From positions 2,542,001-2,606,000 of the forward strand of contig NZ_CP029463.1 in NCBI RefSeq assembly GCF_003148385.1: 64,000 nucleotides of DNA, written 5' to 3'. Below, in pieces: positions 52,921 to 62,470 of the stretch. Within the stretch, counting starts at the first letter, position 1; the number at the start of each line of letters is the position of its first letter. Below the pieces are notes generated by a model. That model was not told the origin of the DNA. It ran no database searches and worked only from the letters and a program-made list of their open reading frames with translations. The translations under genes were made by a program, and so were the position numbers. Source of the DNA: Flavobacterium sediminis. GTDB taxonomy: Bacteria > Bacteroidota > Bacteroidia > Flavobacteriales > Flavobacteriaceae.

Positions 52921-53652
52921 ATGAATATCATCAAACTCAATGCCACAGCTTCGACTAATATTTTTTTAAAAGAGATGGCTCTTCATAATGAAGTAGATAA
53001 TTTAACGGTTGTGGTTACGGAAGATCAGTTTAAAGGAAAAGGACAGCGAGGTAACGGTTGGTCTTCTGAAAAAGGTAAGAACCTTACATTCAGTGTGTTT
53101 TTGAAAGATTTTGTACAGCAACATCACGATCTGTTTCTGTTGAATATTATAGTCCCGCTATGTGTGATTGAGGCACTAAAAAAGTTTGACATACCGAATG
53201 TTAAAGTAAAGTGGCCAAACGACATTTTGTCAGGGAATAAGAAAATTGCCGGTATCTTGGTTGAAAATTTTTTCAGAAGTAATGGCAGTATATATTCTGT
53301 AATAGGAATAGGATTGAATGTAAATCAGGATCATTTTCCTCATTTGCCACAAGCAGCTTCTTTAAAAATGATTAAGGATAGAACGTTTTCTAAAGAAGAA
53401 ATATTACTAGCAATCATGGAGCAAATGCAGTCTTTTTTTTCAGATTCTGTAGAACTGAATGAGGATGAGATCTGGAACAAATACCACGATTTTCTGTTTA
53501 GAAAAGGAGTTCCTACTGTATTTGAGAGCGCTGAATCAGGTAAATTTATGGGGATTATACAGGAGGTGAACAGAGAAGGAAAGTTGTGTATACAGCTTGA
53601 AGATGATTCTGTGAGAACTTTTGATGTGAAAGAAGTTAAAATGTACTATTAA
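52921..53652 (+). CDS. birA: Biotin--[acetyl-CoA-carboxylase] ligase
   Basis: A 243-residue class I biotin ligase without the N-terminal DNA-binding domain, so it does not repress biotin genes. It shows FKGKGQRGNGWSSEKGKNLT, the adenylate-binding site, and VKWPNDILSGNKKIAGILVE (about 98-117), both diagnostic, plus a small C-terminal domain. It attaches biotin to carboxylase carrier proteins. It has a plus-strand promoter and ends before ccsBA. Confidence 0.95.
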   Translation: MNIIKLNATASTNIFLKEMALHNEVDNLTVVVTEDQFKGKGQRGNGWSSEKGKNLTFSVFLKDFVQQHHDLFLLNIIVPLCVIEALKKFDIPNVKVKWPNDILSGNKKIAGILVENFFRSNGSIYSVIGIGLNVNQDHFPHLPQAASLKMIKDRTFSKEEILLAIMEQMQSFFSDSVELNEDEIWNKYHDFLFRKGVPTVFESAESGKFMGIIQEVNREGKLCIQLEDDSVRTFDVKEVKMYY

Positions 53653-53718
53653 AAGAAACGTATTTCTTAAAACTTAGTAAAGCTTTGTTAAATTACAGGT
53701 ATTTTTTTTGTTTTTAAG

Positions 53719-53726
53719 TACATTTG
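53719..53726 (+). promoter_or_regulatory. -7 element of the ccsBA promoter
   Basis: TACATTTG followed by CATC matches TAnnTTTG and lies 30 bases before the ccsBA ATG. Confidence 0.45.
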
Positions 53727-53756
53727 CATCCAGACTAACTTTACGATATACTCCAA

Positions 53757-56700
53757 ATGGATAAAAAAATATTCTCTTTTTTGTTTTCTACCCGATTAAT
53801 GGCTGTTTTATTTTTAGTTTTTGCAGCAGCCATGGCAGCCGGAACTTTTATTGAAGATGCTTATAATACTGATACAGCCCGGATAATTATTTATAATAGT
53901 TGGTGGTTTGAAGCGATCATGGTGTTTTTTGTGATCAACTTTATAGGGAATATAAAAAGGTATCAATTGTATAAAAAAGAGAAGTGGTCTGTTCTGTTAT
54001 TACACCTAGCCTTCATTTTTGTCTTAATAGGAGCATTTATTACTCGTTATATTAGTTATGAAGGAATGATGCCTATCCGTGAAGGAGAAACGGAAAGCAG
54101 AGTGTATTCTGATAAACCGTATTTAACAGCATTTGTCGATGGCGATTATCAGGGCGAAATGAAGCGTAAAACGTATGAGAAAGCATTATATCTTTCTCCT
54201 GTGACCCATAATAATTTTACGGTTAAAGGCGATTTCAATAGCATTCCCTTTACGATTGAATACGAAGATTATGTCATGAACGGAACCGAGACCATTGAGG
54301 AAGATGAAAACGGTGAGTTGTATCTTAAAATGGTGGAATCAGGAGGGGGAAGCCGTCACGACCATTTTTTGAAAGAAGGAGAAGTACAGAATATCCATAA
54401 TGTATTATTTGCATTTAATAAATATACAGAAGGAGCAATTAATGTTACACTGCAAAATGATGCTTATTTTATCCAGTCGCCTTTTGAAGGTGATTTTATG
54501 AGAATGGCAGACCAATATAAAGGAAATCTTCCGAAAGACTCTGTTCAGGTATTGTTTTTACGTTCATTATATAATGTTGGCGGTGCGCAGTTCGTTTTTC
54601 CTGAAATGGCAAAAAGAGGAAAAGTAGCCTATGTTTCTAACAATAACTTTAAGGACAAGCAATCGGATGATATTTTAATGGTAAAAGTAAAATCACAGGG
54701 GCAGGAAGAAAAATTTACTCTTGTAGGATCCCGTGGAAAAATGGGAATACCACAAACGGTTACTCTTGGGAAATTAGATTTTACGTTATTCTTCGGAAGC
54801 AAGGTTTATGAATTACCGTTCTCAATCAAGTTAGAAGATTTTATTGCAGATAAATACCCGGGAACGGAAAAGAGTTATTCCGCTTATAAAAGTAAGTTGT
54901 CAATAACGGACAATGAAGAAAATAAAGTATTTAAAGATAGCGTGTTTATGAATCATATTTTAGATTACAGAGGATTCCGTTTCTTTCAGGCTGGTTTTGA
55001 TCCGGATGAAAAAGGGACAAACCTTTCTGTAAATCACGATTTTTGGGGAACATGGATAACCTATATAGGATATACTTTATTGTATTTCGGATTAATTATG
55101 ATTCTTTTCGGAAAAAATACTCGTTTTGGTGATCTGAAACGAAAAATCAAACAGATCAAGAATAAAAAGAAAGCTTTAACCTTAGTTGTTGTTTCATTAT
55201 TTACATTAGGGGTTCAGGCTCAGGGTACTCATGAACATATTCCGAGTGATGAGAAAAAGATTTTGGAACTTTTAGAGAAATATAAGGTTTCTCCGGAACA
55301 TGCTGAAGAGTTCGGTAAGGTCGTAATTCAAGACCAGGGAGGAAGAATGAAGCCAATCAATACATTTGCTTCAGAATTGCTTCGTAAAGTTTCTAAAAGC
55401 GATACATATAAAGGTATGGATGCAGATCAGGCCTTTATTTCCATGACACAATTTCCGCAGTATTGGTTTTCATTGCCGGTCATTTATCTAAAAAGAGGAA
55501 ATGATAGTATTCGTAAAATAATAGGAGTAGAGAAGGGTGCAAAATATGCTTCGTTGATCGATTTTTTTGACGAAAAAGGCAATTATAAATTAGCATCGTT
55601 TTTAGACGACGCCTACAGAGAGGCTGTGCCTAACCAGTTTCAGAAGGATTTTATCGATGCCGACCAAAAAGTGAATCTATTACATTCAGCTTTGAGCGGT
55701 GATATTTTAAAAGTTTTTCCGATTCCGAACGACCCGAATAATAAGTGGGTTTCCTTTCTGGAAATCAATGAACCGACAGGAACGCAACTGGATTCAATTA
55801 AAAATATTGTGCCGTTTTATTTAGACGCTGTTACAAAATCAGCTATTTCTAAAGATTATAAGCTACCGAATAGTCTGTTGACAGGTTTGCAAAAATATCA
55901 AAAAACCTATGGAGCACAGGTAATGTTGTCTGATAAAAAGATTGAAACGGAAGTATTGTACAATAAGTATGATATTTTTAAAAAGCTACACTATTATTAC
56001 CTTTTTGGAGGAATTATAATGTTGGTTTTTACCATTCTTCAATTGTTCTATTCTAAAAAATGGATCAATGCTGGAACAAACCTATTTCACGGTTTCATTT
56101 TTATTTGCTTTATACTGCATACTTTAGGGTTAATCGCCCGTTGGTATATTTCAGGACATGCACCGTGGAGTAATGCATATGAGAGTATGATCTATGTTGG
56201 CTGGGCAACAATGTTGTTTGGATTGATATTCGGAAAATCTAAAATGACAGTGGCTTCTACAGCATTTGTGGCATCAATGATCTTAATGGTAGCCCATTTA
56301 AACTGGTTAGATCCTCAGATCGGAAACCTGCAACCGGTTTTAAATTCGTATTGGTTAATGATCCACGTAGCAGTTATTGTGGCAAGTTACGGTCCGTTTA
56401 CTTTAGGAATGATCTTAGGGCTGGTCGCTTTATTTTTAATGATCTTTACAAATAGTAAAAACAAATCCAAAATAAAATTAGCTATAGCAGAATTGAGCTA
56501 TATCAATGAGATGGCATTAACTATAGGCTTAGTGATGTTAACGATCGGAAACTTTTTAGGAGGGCAATGGGCAAATGAAAGTTGGGGACGCTATTGGGGT
56601 TGGGATCCGAAAGAAACTTGGGCATTGATCAGTATTATGGTTTATGCTTTTGTGATACACGCTCGTTTGGTTCCCGGTTTAAGAGGAAGATGGGCTTTTA

Positions 56701-56894
56701 ATTTTATGAGTGTATTAGCATTTGCATCAATTGTGATGACTTACGTGGGAGTTAACTTCCATTTGAGTGGATTACATTCCTACGCTTCCGGTGAACGACA
56801 AAATGTGACTTATTATTTCTATATTCTGATAGTTGTAATTGCTATAGGATTGTTAGCACTGTCACAATATCGAAAACATTTGAAAAGTAAATAA
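53757..56894 (+). CDS. ccsBA: Cytochrome c biogenesis fusion protein CcsBA
   Basis: A 1045-residue fused CcsB-CcsA of system II cytochrome c maturation, which exports heme and attaches it to CxxCH sites outside the membrane. The N-terminal ResB/CcsB part has helices at about 10-110 and a large periplasmic domain (to about 430); the C-terminal CcsA part has several helices and the heme-handling WWD motif YWGWDPKETWALIS (about 937-950). The fusion is usual in Bacteroidota. It can mature the diheme peroxidase at 33428. Confidence 0.94.
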   Translation: MDKKIFSFLFSTRLMAVLFLVFAAAMAAGTFIEDAYNTDTARIIIYNSWWFEAIMVFFVINFIGNIKRYQLYKKEKWSVLLLHLAFIFVLIGAFITRYISYEGMMPIREGETESRVYSDKPYLTAFVDGDYQGEMKRKTYEKALYLSPVTHNNFTVKGDFNSIPFTIEYEDYVMNGTETIEEDENGELYLKMVESGGGSRHDHFLKEGEVQNIHNVLFAFNKYTEGAINVTLQNDAYFIQSPFEGDFMRMADQYKGNLPKDSVQVLFLRSLYNVGGAQFVFPEMAKRGKVAYVSNNNFKDKQSDDILMVKVKSQGQEEKFTLVGSRGKMGIPQTVTLGKLDFTLFFGSKVYELPFSIKLEDFIADKYPGTEKSYSAYKSKLSITDNEENKVFKDSVFMNHILDYRGFRFFQAGFDPDEKGTNLSVNHDFWGTWITYIGYTLLYFGLIMILFGKNTRFGDLKRKIKQIKNKKKALTLVVVSLFTLGVQAQGTHEHIPSDEKKILELLEKYKVSPEHAEEFGKVVIQDQGGRMKPINTFASELLRKVSKSDTYKGMDADQAFISMTQFPQYWFSLPVIYLKRGNDSIRKIIGVEKGAKYASLIDFFDEKGNYKLASFLDDAYREAVPNQFQKDFIDADQKVNLLHSALSGDILKVFPIPNDPNNKWVSFLEINEPTGTQLDSIKNIVPFYLDAVTKSAISKDYKLPNSLLTGLQKYQKTYGAQVMLSDKKIETEVLYNKYDIFKKLHYYYLFGGIIMLVFTILQLFYSKKWINAGTNLFHGFIFICFILHTLGLIARWYISGHAPWSNAYESMIYVGWATMLFGLIFGKSKMTVASTAFVASMILMVAHLNWLDPQIGNLQPVLNSYWLMIHVAVIVASYGPFTLGMILGLVALFLMIFTNSKNKSKIKLAIAELSYINEMALTIGLVMLTIGNFLGGQWANESWGRYWGWDPKETWALISIMVYAFVIHARLVPGLRGRWAFNFMSVLAFASIVMTYVGVNFHLSGLHSYASGERQNVTYYFYILIVVIAIGLLALSQYRKHLKSK

Positions 56895-56898
56895 CAAC

Positions 56899-56931
56899 AA
56901 AAAAAGACAACATTAATCGTTGTCTTTTTTT
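56899..56931. terminator. Bidirectional terminator
   Basis: AAAAAAAGACAAC (56899-56911) pairs with GTTGTCTTTTTTT (56919-56931) around ATTAATC. The stop of the minus-strand channel gene lies in the loop. Confidence 0.88.
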
Positions 56932-57287
56932 GTATCAGGGAGTGTGTCGGATGTTTTTTTAAACTGTTTAACTAAATCTCTTTTTTCCTGATGACGCATA
57001 ATGGTAAAATGATGTTGAACCGTATTGATAAAACTCAGAATCATTCCGATTCCCATAACGATGTAAAAAATAGTAAAGATCTTACCGCCGTCTGTCTTTG
57101 GAGTAAAATCACCGAATCCGATTGTTGTAAGAGTTACAACGGAGAAATATAAAGAGTCAAGCAATCCCCATCCTTCCAAATAATGGTAAGCAATTGTTCC
57201 GATAATGATAATGATGATAGTGGTGATCAGCAGGTCGCGATACTCATCATCTTGTAAAAAAGAAATTAAAGTTTTAAAGAAGAACAT
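56913..57287 (-). CDS. Two-helix potassium channel family protein
   Basis: A 124-residue inner-membrane protein with two helices (DLLITTIIIIIIGTIAYHYL, FTIFYIVMGIGMILSFINTV) around a pore loop with the filter TTIGFGDFTP, a K+ channel signature in which Phe replaces the usual Tyr. A short charged C-terminus follows; no ligand-binding RCK domain is present. It probably forms a tetrameric K+ channel. It is monocistronic between ccsBA and the glutathione peroxidase gene. Confidence 0.87.
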   Translation of the reverse strand: MFFFKTLISFLQDDEYRDLLITTIIIIIIGTIAYHYLEGWGLLDSLYFSVVTLTTIGFGDFTPKTDGGKIFTIFYIVMGIGMILSFINTVQHHFTIMRHQEKRDLVKQFKKTSDTLPDTKKDND

Positions 57288-57400
57288 AGAATTATTTTTT
57301 ATAATAAATTATTCACAAAAATATTAGATATTTTTTAATATTTGTTTAAGATAACATATTATAAAGAAAATGTATATTGGTTAAATTAAAAAAGAAAATT

Positions 57401-57997
57401 ATGAAAATTAAAATTTTAATCCTGGTATTAGCGGTAATTTCTTTATCATTCGCTTGTAAGCAAGAGCAAAACCAACAAAATACAGATACAAATAAAAAAA
57501 CGGTTACTATGGAAAAACCATCGATACATCAGTTTACAGTTACAGCTATCAACGGAGACGAATTCCGATTTAGTGATTTAGCCGGAAAAAAAATAATGGT
57601 AGTGAATACGGCTTCAAAATGTGGTTTAACACCTCAATACGAGCAATTAGAAGCTGTATACGAAAAATATAAAGACAAGAACTTTATCATTGTAGGCTTT
57701 CCTGCGAATAATTTTATGGAACAAGAGCCGGGAACCGATACGGAAATTGCAACATTTTGTAAAAAGAATTATGGAGTGACATTTCCCATGATGAGTAAGA
57801 TTTCAGTAAAAGGAGACGATATGCACCCTGTGTATCGATTTTTAACTCAAAAATCTGAGAACGGTTTGGAAGACAACGAGGTGGAGTGGAACTTCCAAAA
57901 ATACCTTCTAAATGAAAAAGGACAGTTGGAAATGGTAATTAGTCCGAAAACGTTGCCGAATGATTCAAAGATCATTGATTGGATAGAAGGTAAATAA
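57401..57997 (+). CDS. Glutathione peroxidase-family lipoprotein
   Basis: A 198-residue thiol peroxidase. A lipoprotein signal (LAVISLSFAC, Cys19) places it in the envelope. The catalytic Cys74 is in NTASKCGLTPQYEQL, Gln in NNFMEQEPGTD, and Trp-Asn in EVEWNFQKYLL, so the catalytic tetrad is complete. The second Cys of FPCNQF is Ala (FPANNF), so it may use a reductant other than the usual intramolecular disulfide. ATG 57401 is chosen over the upstream TTG (57377). The next gene starts directly after its stop. Confidence 0.92.
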   Translation: MKIKILILVLAVISLSFACKQEQNQQNTDTNKKTVTMEKPSIHQFTVTAINGDEFRFSDLAGKKIMVVNTASKCGLTPQYEQLEAVYEKYKDKNFIIVGFPANNFMEQEPGTDTEIATFCKKNYGVTFPMMSKISVKGDDMHPVYRFLTQKSENGLEDNEVEWNFQKYLLNEKGQLEMVISPKTLPNDSKIIDWIEGK

Positions 57998-58858
57998 ATG
58001 CAAATTACGAAGCAAAGGATGAATCCGATTATAAAAGTACAGGAGTTGCAAGAAATCTCAGAAAAAGAGAAAGATTTGGTAATTGTCGACGTTTCCAATG
58101 GAAAAGAAGCACGATACAATTATGAAAAGAAACATTTAGACAAAGCTATATTTGTGGATTTGAATTCTCAGTTAGCAGATATAAAAGACAACTTTAGTCA
58201 GGGTGGAAGACATCCTTTGCCGAAGATAGAAGATTTTTCAGAAATTTTAGGAAAAATAGGAATCTCAAAGCACACACATGTCGTTATTTATGATGACAAG
58301 AACGGTGCAAATGCCGCAGCCCGATTCTGGTGGATGTTAAAAGCTGCCGGGCATAAAAAAGTTCAGGTTTTAGACGGAGGTATACAAAAGGCAGAGCAAT
58401 CGGGTTATCCGGTAAATAACCATAAAGTACAGCCTGTTCCGGTTGCAGATTATCCGTTTACAAAATGGGAACTACCTCTTGTGGAGATGGATGAAATTCG
58501 TAAAACAAATGACCTTATTATTGATGTAAGAGAAGAAAACCGTTATTTGGGAATTTCAGAGCCTATAGATCAAATTGCCGGACATATTCCGGGAGCTGTG
58601 AATTTTCCTTTTCCGGAAAATTTGAATCCCGATGGGACTTTTTTAACACCAGTGCAATTAAAAGAAAAATATACAAAACTACTGAAGGGGCAAAGTATTG
58701 AGCACGTTATTGTACATTGCGGTTCAGGAGTTACCGCTTGCCATACTATATTAGCACTGGATTATGCAGGATTAGGCAATCCGAAACTGTATGTAGGTTC
58801 GTGGAGTGAATGGTCCCGAAATGAAAATAAGATGGCTACCGGTGCAAATGTAGATTAA
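57998..58858 (+). CDS. Sulfurtransferase (two rhodanese domains)
   Basis: A 286-residue thiosulfate or 3-mercaptopyruvate sulfurtransferase. The N-terminal inactive rhodanese domain (about 15-135, FWWMLKAAGHKKVQVLDGGI) is followed by the catalytic one with HCGSGVTACHTILALDYAG (about 241-259); the loop CGSGVT suits 3-mercaptopyruvate as donor. It starts one base after the GPx stop, either at MQIT (57998) or at MNPIIKV (58019). Its stop overlaps the convergent acetyltransferase gene by 4 bases. Confidence 0.9.
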   Translation: MQITKQRMNPIIKVQELQEISEKEKDLVIVDVSNGKEARYNYEKKHLDKAIFVDLNSQLADIKDNFSQGGRHPLPKIEDFSEILGKIGISKHTHVVIYDDKNGANAAARFWWMLKAAGHKKVQVLDGGIQKAEQSGYPVNNHKVQPVPVADYPFTKWELPLVEMDEIRKTNDLIIDVREENRYLGISEPIDQIAGHIPGAVNFPFPENLNPDGTFLTPVQLKEKYTKLLKGQSIEHVIVHCGSGVTACHTILALDYAGLGNPKLYVGSWSEWSRNENKMATGANVD

Positions 58859-59349
58859 AGGATCAACTGCATAAAAACAGAATCCAACCATCTGTCAAAT
58901 TTATATCCGGTTTCTTTAATGACACCAACGGTCTTGAATCCCATTTTTTCATGGAAGAAAATGCTACCTTTATTTTCGGAATCAATAACCCCGATCATGG
59001 TGTGTAATTTTTGTTCCTGTGCCAGAATGATCAAGTGTTCTAAAATACGTTTGCCGATAGATTGACCTTGGTAATCCTGATGGACATATACAGAATGTTC
59101 TACGGTAAACCTATAGGCTTCTCTGAAACGAAATTCACTGTAGTAACCGAATCCTACCACTTTTTGGTCCTTTTCAGCCACAATAACAGGAAAACCTTTG
59201 GTTAGTTTGTCTTCAAAGATGGCGAACTGATTTTCAAGTTTTCTCGGAGCATAATCGTATAAAGCAGTAGAGTGCAGAATATTGAAATTAATAATGTCTA
59301 AGATGGCTTGACAATCATCAGAAGTGTAGTTTCGTATTTGCAAAGACAT
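58855..59349 (-). CDS. GNAT family N-acetyltransferase (phosphinothricin-acetyltransferase type)
   Basis: A 164-residue acetyltransferase. SLQIRNYTSDDCQAILDIIN starts it; EHSVYVHQDYQGQSIGKRIL (about 84-103) is the acetyl-CoA loop, and GFKTVGVIKETGYKFDRWLD ends it, a pattern of the PAT/bar-like subgroup that may acylate amines or amino acids. Substrate unknown. The stop overlaps the plus-strand sulfurtransferase gene's end; it has no visible terminator of its own. Confidence 0.88.
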   Translation of the reverse strand: MSLQIRNYTSDDCQAILDIINFNILHSTALYDYAPRKLENQFAIFEDKLTKGFPVIVAEKDQKVVGFGYYSEFRFREAYRFTVEHSVYVHQDYQGQSIGKRILEHLIILAQEQKLHTMIGVIDSENKGSIFFHEKMGFKTVGVIKETGYKFDRWLDSVFMQLIL

Positions 59350-59426
59350 AGCACAATTATTTTATAACGTAAATGTACTAAAAGCAGTCCAACTTTTGTA
59401 AATTTGTTTTTTATTATTACTAAGCT

Positions 59427-61082
59427 ATGTTATATCCCAAAATTCCTTTGGCTCAAAGTGTTTTAGAGATTTTTAAAAATAAAGGAATTCAAAATATTGT
59501 AATTTCTCCGGGTTCCCGAAATGCACCTTTAACGATTGGTTTTTCTAATAATCCCTTCTTTAATTGTTACAGTATCGTTGATGAACGATGTGCAGCCTTT
59601 TTTGCATTAGGGATTGCACAACAAAAAAGAGAACCGGTAGCAATGCTGTGTACTTCAGGATCTGCTTTACTGAATTATTATCCGGCTATAGCAGAAGCTT
59701 TTTACAGCCAGATTCCGTTGATAGTGGTTAGTGCAGACAGACCTCATAACAAAATAGACATCGGTGACGGGCAAACGATCCGTCAGGAAAATGTATATGC
59801 AAATCATATTTTGTATAATGCTAATTTGCAGGAAGAAGCCTCTGATGTTAATGATACGGAAATTTGTGAGGCTATTGATACAGCATTTTTAAGAAGAGGA
59901 CCGGTACACATTAATGTTCCTTTTGAAGAGCCTCTATATGATACGGTCGAAACGTTAACCGTTACACCTCATTTTAGCAAAAGAACAGAAGAAAAGAAAA
60001 CTTTTGAATTAACAGAAGAGATTAGTTCTATATGGAATAAAAGTGCTAAAAAATTAGTGTTAGTCGGAGAATTATTCCCGGATAGTTTAGAAAGTAAAAT
60101 AGTAGAATGGCTGGCAAAGGATAACAGCGTGGTTGTTTTTACCGAAAAGACTTCTAATTTGCATCATCCTGCTTTTGTTTCTAATATAGATACCATCATT
60201 ACACCATTTACCGAGGAAGATTTCCTGAAATTTCAGCCGGAACTCTTACTGACTTTCGGAGGAATGGTTGTTTCAAAACGGATCAAAGCTTTTTTGAGAA
60301 AGTATCAACCTGTGCATCATTGGCACATAGACCCTTTAAGAGCGTATGACACCTATGCTTGTCTTTCAGCTCATTTTGCAACGACTCCTGATGAATTCTT
60401 TGGTGTTTTAATGTTGAAAGCAGAAGAAACGGAAAGTAGTTATAAGAAGGAAATACAAAATATTCAATTGTATCGCGCTCAAAAGCATAACAAATATATA
60501 GGGCAGATTCCATTTTCAGATTTTAAGGTTTTTGATATTTTGAGTCAAAAAATAAAAGGAGCAGTCAATTTGCAAATGAGCAACAGTTCGGCAATCCGTT
60601 ATTTACAATTAGTTGATATCGATCCTTCTGTTTCTGTTTTTTGTAATCGGGGAACCAGCGGAATAGATGGCAGTACAACAACAGCCATAGGAGCAGCAGT
60701 TGCATCCGATAAGTCGACAGTTCTGGTTTCCGGAGATATTAGTTTTTTCTATGACAGTAATGCTTTGTGGAATAATTACATTCCGGAAAATTTTAAAATA
60801 GTCCTGATCAATAATGGTGGAGGAGGGATTTTCAGGATTTTGCCCGGACACAAAGAGACACAAACATTCAACCGATATTTTGAAACTTCTCACCATTTAA
60901 CAGCCGAGCATCTTGCCGCGATGTTTGGATTCCAATACCAAAAAGCTGCCAATGAAGAAGAATTCGAAGTGGTGTTGGATAAGATGTTTCAGCAAAATAC
61001 CAAGCCACAAATCGTAGAAGTCTTTACACCTGAAAAAGAAAATGACTTGATTTTAAAAGAGTATTTTAAGAAATTGTTATAA
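59427..61082 (+). CDS. menD: 2-succinyl-5-enolpyruvyl-6-hydroxy-3-cyclohexene-1-carboxylate synthase
   Basis: A 551-residue ThDP enzyme of menaquinone synthesis. It shows NIVISPGSRNAPLTIGFSNN (about 23-42), DERCAAFFALGIAQ, CTSGSALLNYYPAIAEAFYS, the ThDP-binding motif TVLVSGDISFFYDSNALWNN (about 431-450) and GGGGIFRILPGHK. The length is normal. Menaquinone is the quinone expected for a respiring Bacteroidota. No other men genes are adjacent. Confidence 0.96.
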   Translation: MLYPKIPLAQSVLEIFKNKGIQNIVISPGSRNAPLTIGFSNNPFFNCYSIVDERCAAFFALGIAQQKREPVAMLCTSGSALLNYYPAIAEAFYSQIPLIVVSADRPHNKIDIGDGQTIRQENVYANHILYNANLQEEASDVNDTEICEAIDTAFLRRGPVHINVPFEEPLYDTVETLTVTPHFSKRTEEKKTFELTEEISSIWNKSAKKLVLVGELFPDSLESKIVEWLAKDNSVVVFTEKTSNLHHPAFVSNIDTIITPFTEEDFLKFQPELLLTFGGMVVSKRIKAFLRKYQPVHHWHIDPLRAYDTYACLSAHFATTPDEFFGVLMLKAEETESSYKKEIQNIQLYRAQKHNKYIGQIPFSDFKVFDILSQKIKGAVNLQMSNSSAIRYLQLVDIDPSVSVFCNRGTSGIDGSTTTAIGAAVASDKSTVLVSGDISFFYDSNALWNNYIPENFKIVLINNGGGGIFRILPGHKETQTFNRYFETSHHLTAEHLAAMFGFQYQKAANEEEFEVVLDKMFQQNTKPQIVEVFTPEKENDLILKEYFKKLL

Positions 61083-61104
61083 AAGAAAAATTGTAGTCAA
61101 AATT

Positions 61105-61135
61105 TTGTTATTTAATTTACAAATCTCTATATTTG
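61105..61135 (+). promoter_or_regulatory. Promoter of the DUF2853 gene
   Basis: TTG (61105-61107), 20 bases, then TATATTTG (61128-61135), a full match to the Bacteroidota promoter, 30 bases before the ATG. Confidence 0.6.
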
Positions 61136-61165
61136 GAAGGATAAACAACTATAAATTTCTAAAAT

Positions 61166-61507
61166 ATGAGTAAGAGAGATGAATTAATTGTAAAATATGC
61201 TGCCGATCTAAAAGATAAATGTGGAGTAACTCCTGATATGGATTTGCTTACTAAAGTAACGATCGGTTGTGGTCCGGCAATCTATAATGCTGATTCTTCT
61301 ACTGTTTCAGGAACAGATGAAAAAGAATTAGCTACCGTAAAAAATAATTTTCTGATCAAAAAATTAGGACTAAAAGACGGATCGGAATTAGATAGTGCTA
61401 TTGCAAAAGTGATTGAGCAATACGGAAAATCTAATAAAAACAAATACAGAGCTGTATTCTATTATTTGTTAGCGAAACATTTCAAAAAAGAATCAGTTTA
61501 CAAATAA
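61166..61507 (+). CDS. DUF2853 family protein
   Basis: A 113-residue cytoplasmic helical protein of DUF2853. It starts SKRDELIVKYAADLKDKCGV, has FLIKKLGLKDGSELDSAIAK and ends KYRAVFYYLLAKHFKKES. Function is unknown; a structure of a DUF2853 protein is a small helical bundle, as far as I recall. It has its own promoter and terminator between menD and nadC. Confidence 0.9.
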   Translation: MSKRDELIVKYAADLKDKCGVTPDMDLLTKVTIGCGPAIYNADSSTVSGTDEKELATVKNNFLIKKLGLKDGSELDSAIAKVIEQYGKSNKNKYRAVFYYLLAKHFKKESVYK

Positions 61508-61529
61508 GAACAACTATAAAAAAGATGCT

Positions 61530-61560
61530 CAAAAACCACGTTTCAAAACGTGGTTTTGTT
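61530..61560 (+). terminator. Terminator of the DUF2853 gene
   Basis: CAAAAACCACGTTT pairs with AAACGTGGTTTTG around a two-base loop, ending in a T tract. Confidence 0.82.
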
Positions 61561-61608
61561 TTATAAATACAATTGAATTGCTACCTTAGCAACAGAAAAA
61601 AATAAAGC

Positions 61609-62466
61609 ATGATATCAGAGGCGCAATTTCAAAAAGAATTAGAAATTATTATCACCAATGCAATTAGAGAAGACGTTGGGGACGGAGATCATAGTTCTCT
61701 GGCTTGTATACCCGAAACAGCACAGGGAAAAGCTAAATTATTAGTTAAAGACGAAGGAGTTATAGCCGGAATCGAATTTGCAAAAATGGTATTTGCTTAT
61801 GTAGACAAAGACCTAAAGATGGAAACCTTACTTCAGGAAGGTGATCCGGTTAAATATGGTGATATTGTTTTTACAGTTCATGGTCGTTCACAATCTATTT
61901 TAAAGGCAGAGCGATTAGTATTAAATGCTATGCAGCGAATGAGTGCTATTGCTACTAAAACGCGTTCCTTTGTAGATTTGTTAGAAGGTACCCGAACAAA
62001 GGTTTTAGATACTCGTAAAACGACTCCCGGAATAAGAGCTATAGAAAAGTGGGCTGTAAAAATAGGCGGCGGTGAGAACCATCGTTTTGCTTTGTATGAT
62101 ATGATTATGCTAAAAGATAATCATATTGATTTTGCCGGAGGTATTACAAAAGCAATTGAAAAAACACAGAATTATCTGAAAGAATATCAAAAAGATCTAA
62201 AGATTATAGTTGAAGCCCGGGATCTAGAGGAAGTAAAAGAAATATTACAGTCGCAAGGAGTATATCGTATCCTTTTGGATAATTTTGATTACGAAATGAC
62301 AAAAGAGGCAGTACGATTAATAGGAGACCAATGCCAAACAGAGTCTTCCGGCAATATCAATGAAAAAACAATTCGGGAATATGCAAATTGTGGAGTAAAC
62401 TATATTTCTTCCGGAGCTTTAACCCATTCAGTATATAATATGGATTTAAGTTTAAAAGCTTTTTAA
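61609..62466 (+). CDS. nadC: Nicotinate-nucleotide pyrophosphorylase (carboxylating)
   Basis: A 285-residue quinolinate phosphoribosyltransferase of NAD synthesis. It shows IREDVGDGDHSSLACIPETA (about 19-38), LNAMQRMSAIATKTRSFVD, DTRKTTPGIRAIEKWAVKIGG and IMLKDNHIDFAGGITKAI, then the C-terminal YISSGALTHSVYNMDLSLKAF. Length and motifs are standard. No nadA or nadB is adjacent. It is followed 4 bases later by the YihY gene, so the two are probably cotranscribed. Confidence 0.96.
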   Translation: MISEAQFQKELEIIITNAIREDVGDGDHSSLACIPETAQGKAKLLVKDEGVIAGIEFAKMVFAYVDKDLKMETLLQEGDPVKYGDIVFTVHGRSQSILKAERLVLNAMQRMSAIATKTRSFVDLLEGTRTKVLDTRKTTPGIRAIEKWAVKIGGGENHRFALYDMIMLKDNHIDFAGGITKAIEKTQNYLKEYQKDLKIIVEARDLEEVKEILQSQGVYRILLDNFDYEMTKEAVRLIGDQCQTESSGNINEKTIREYANCGVNYISSGALTHSVYNMDLSLKAF

Positions 62467-62470
62467 AGAA

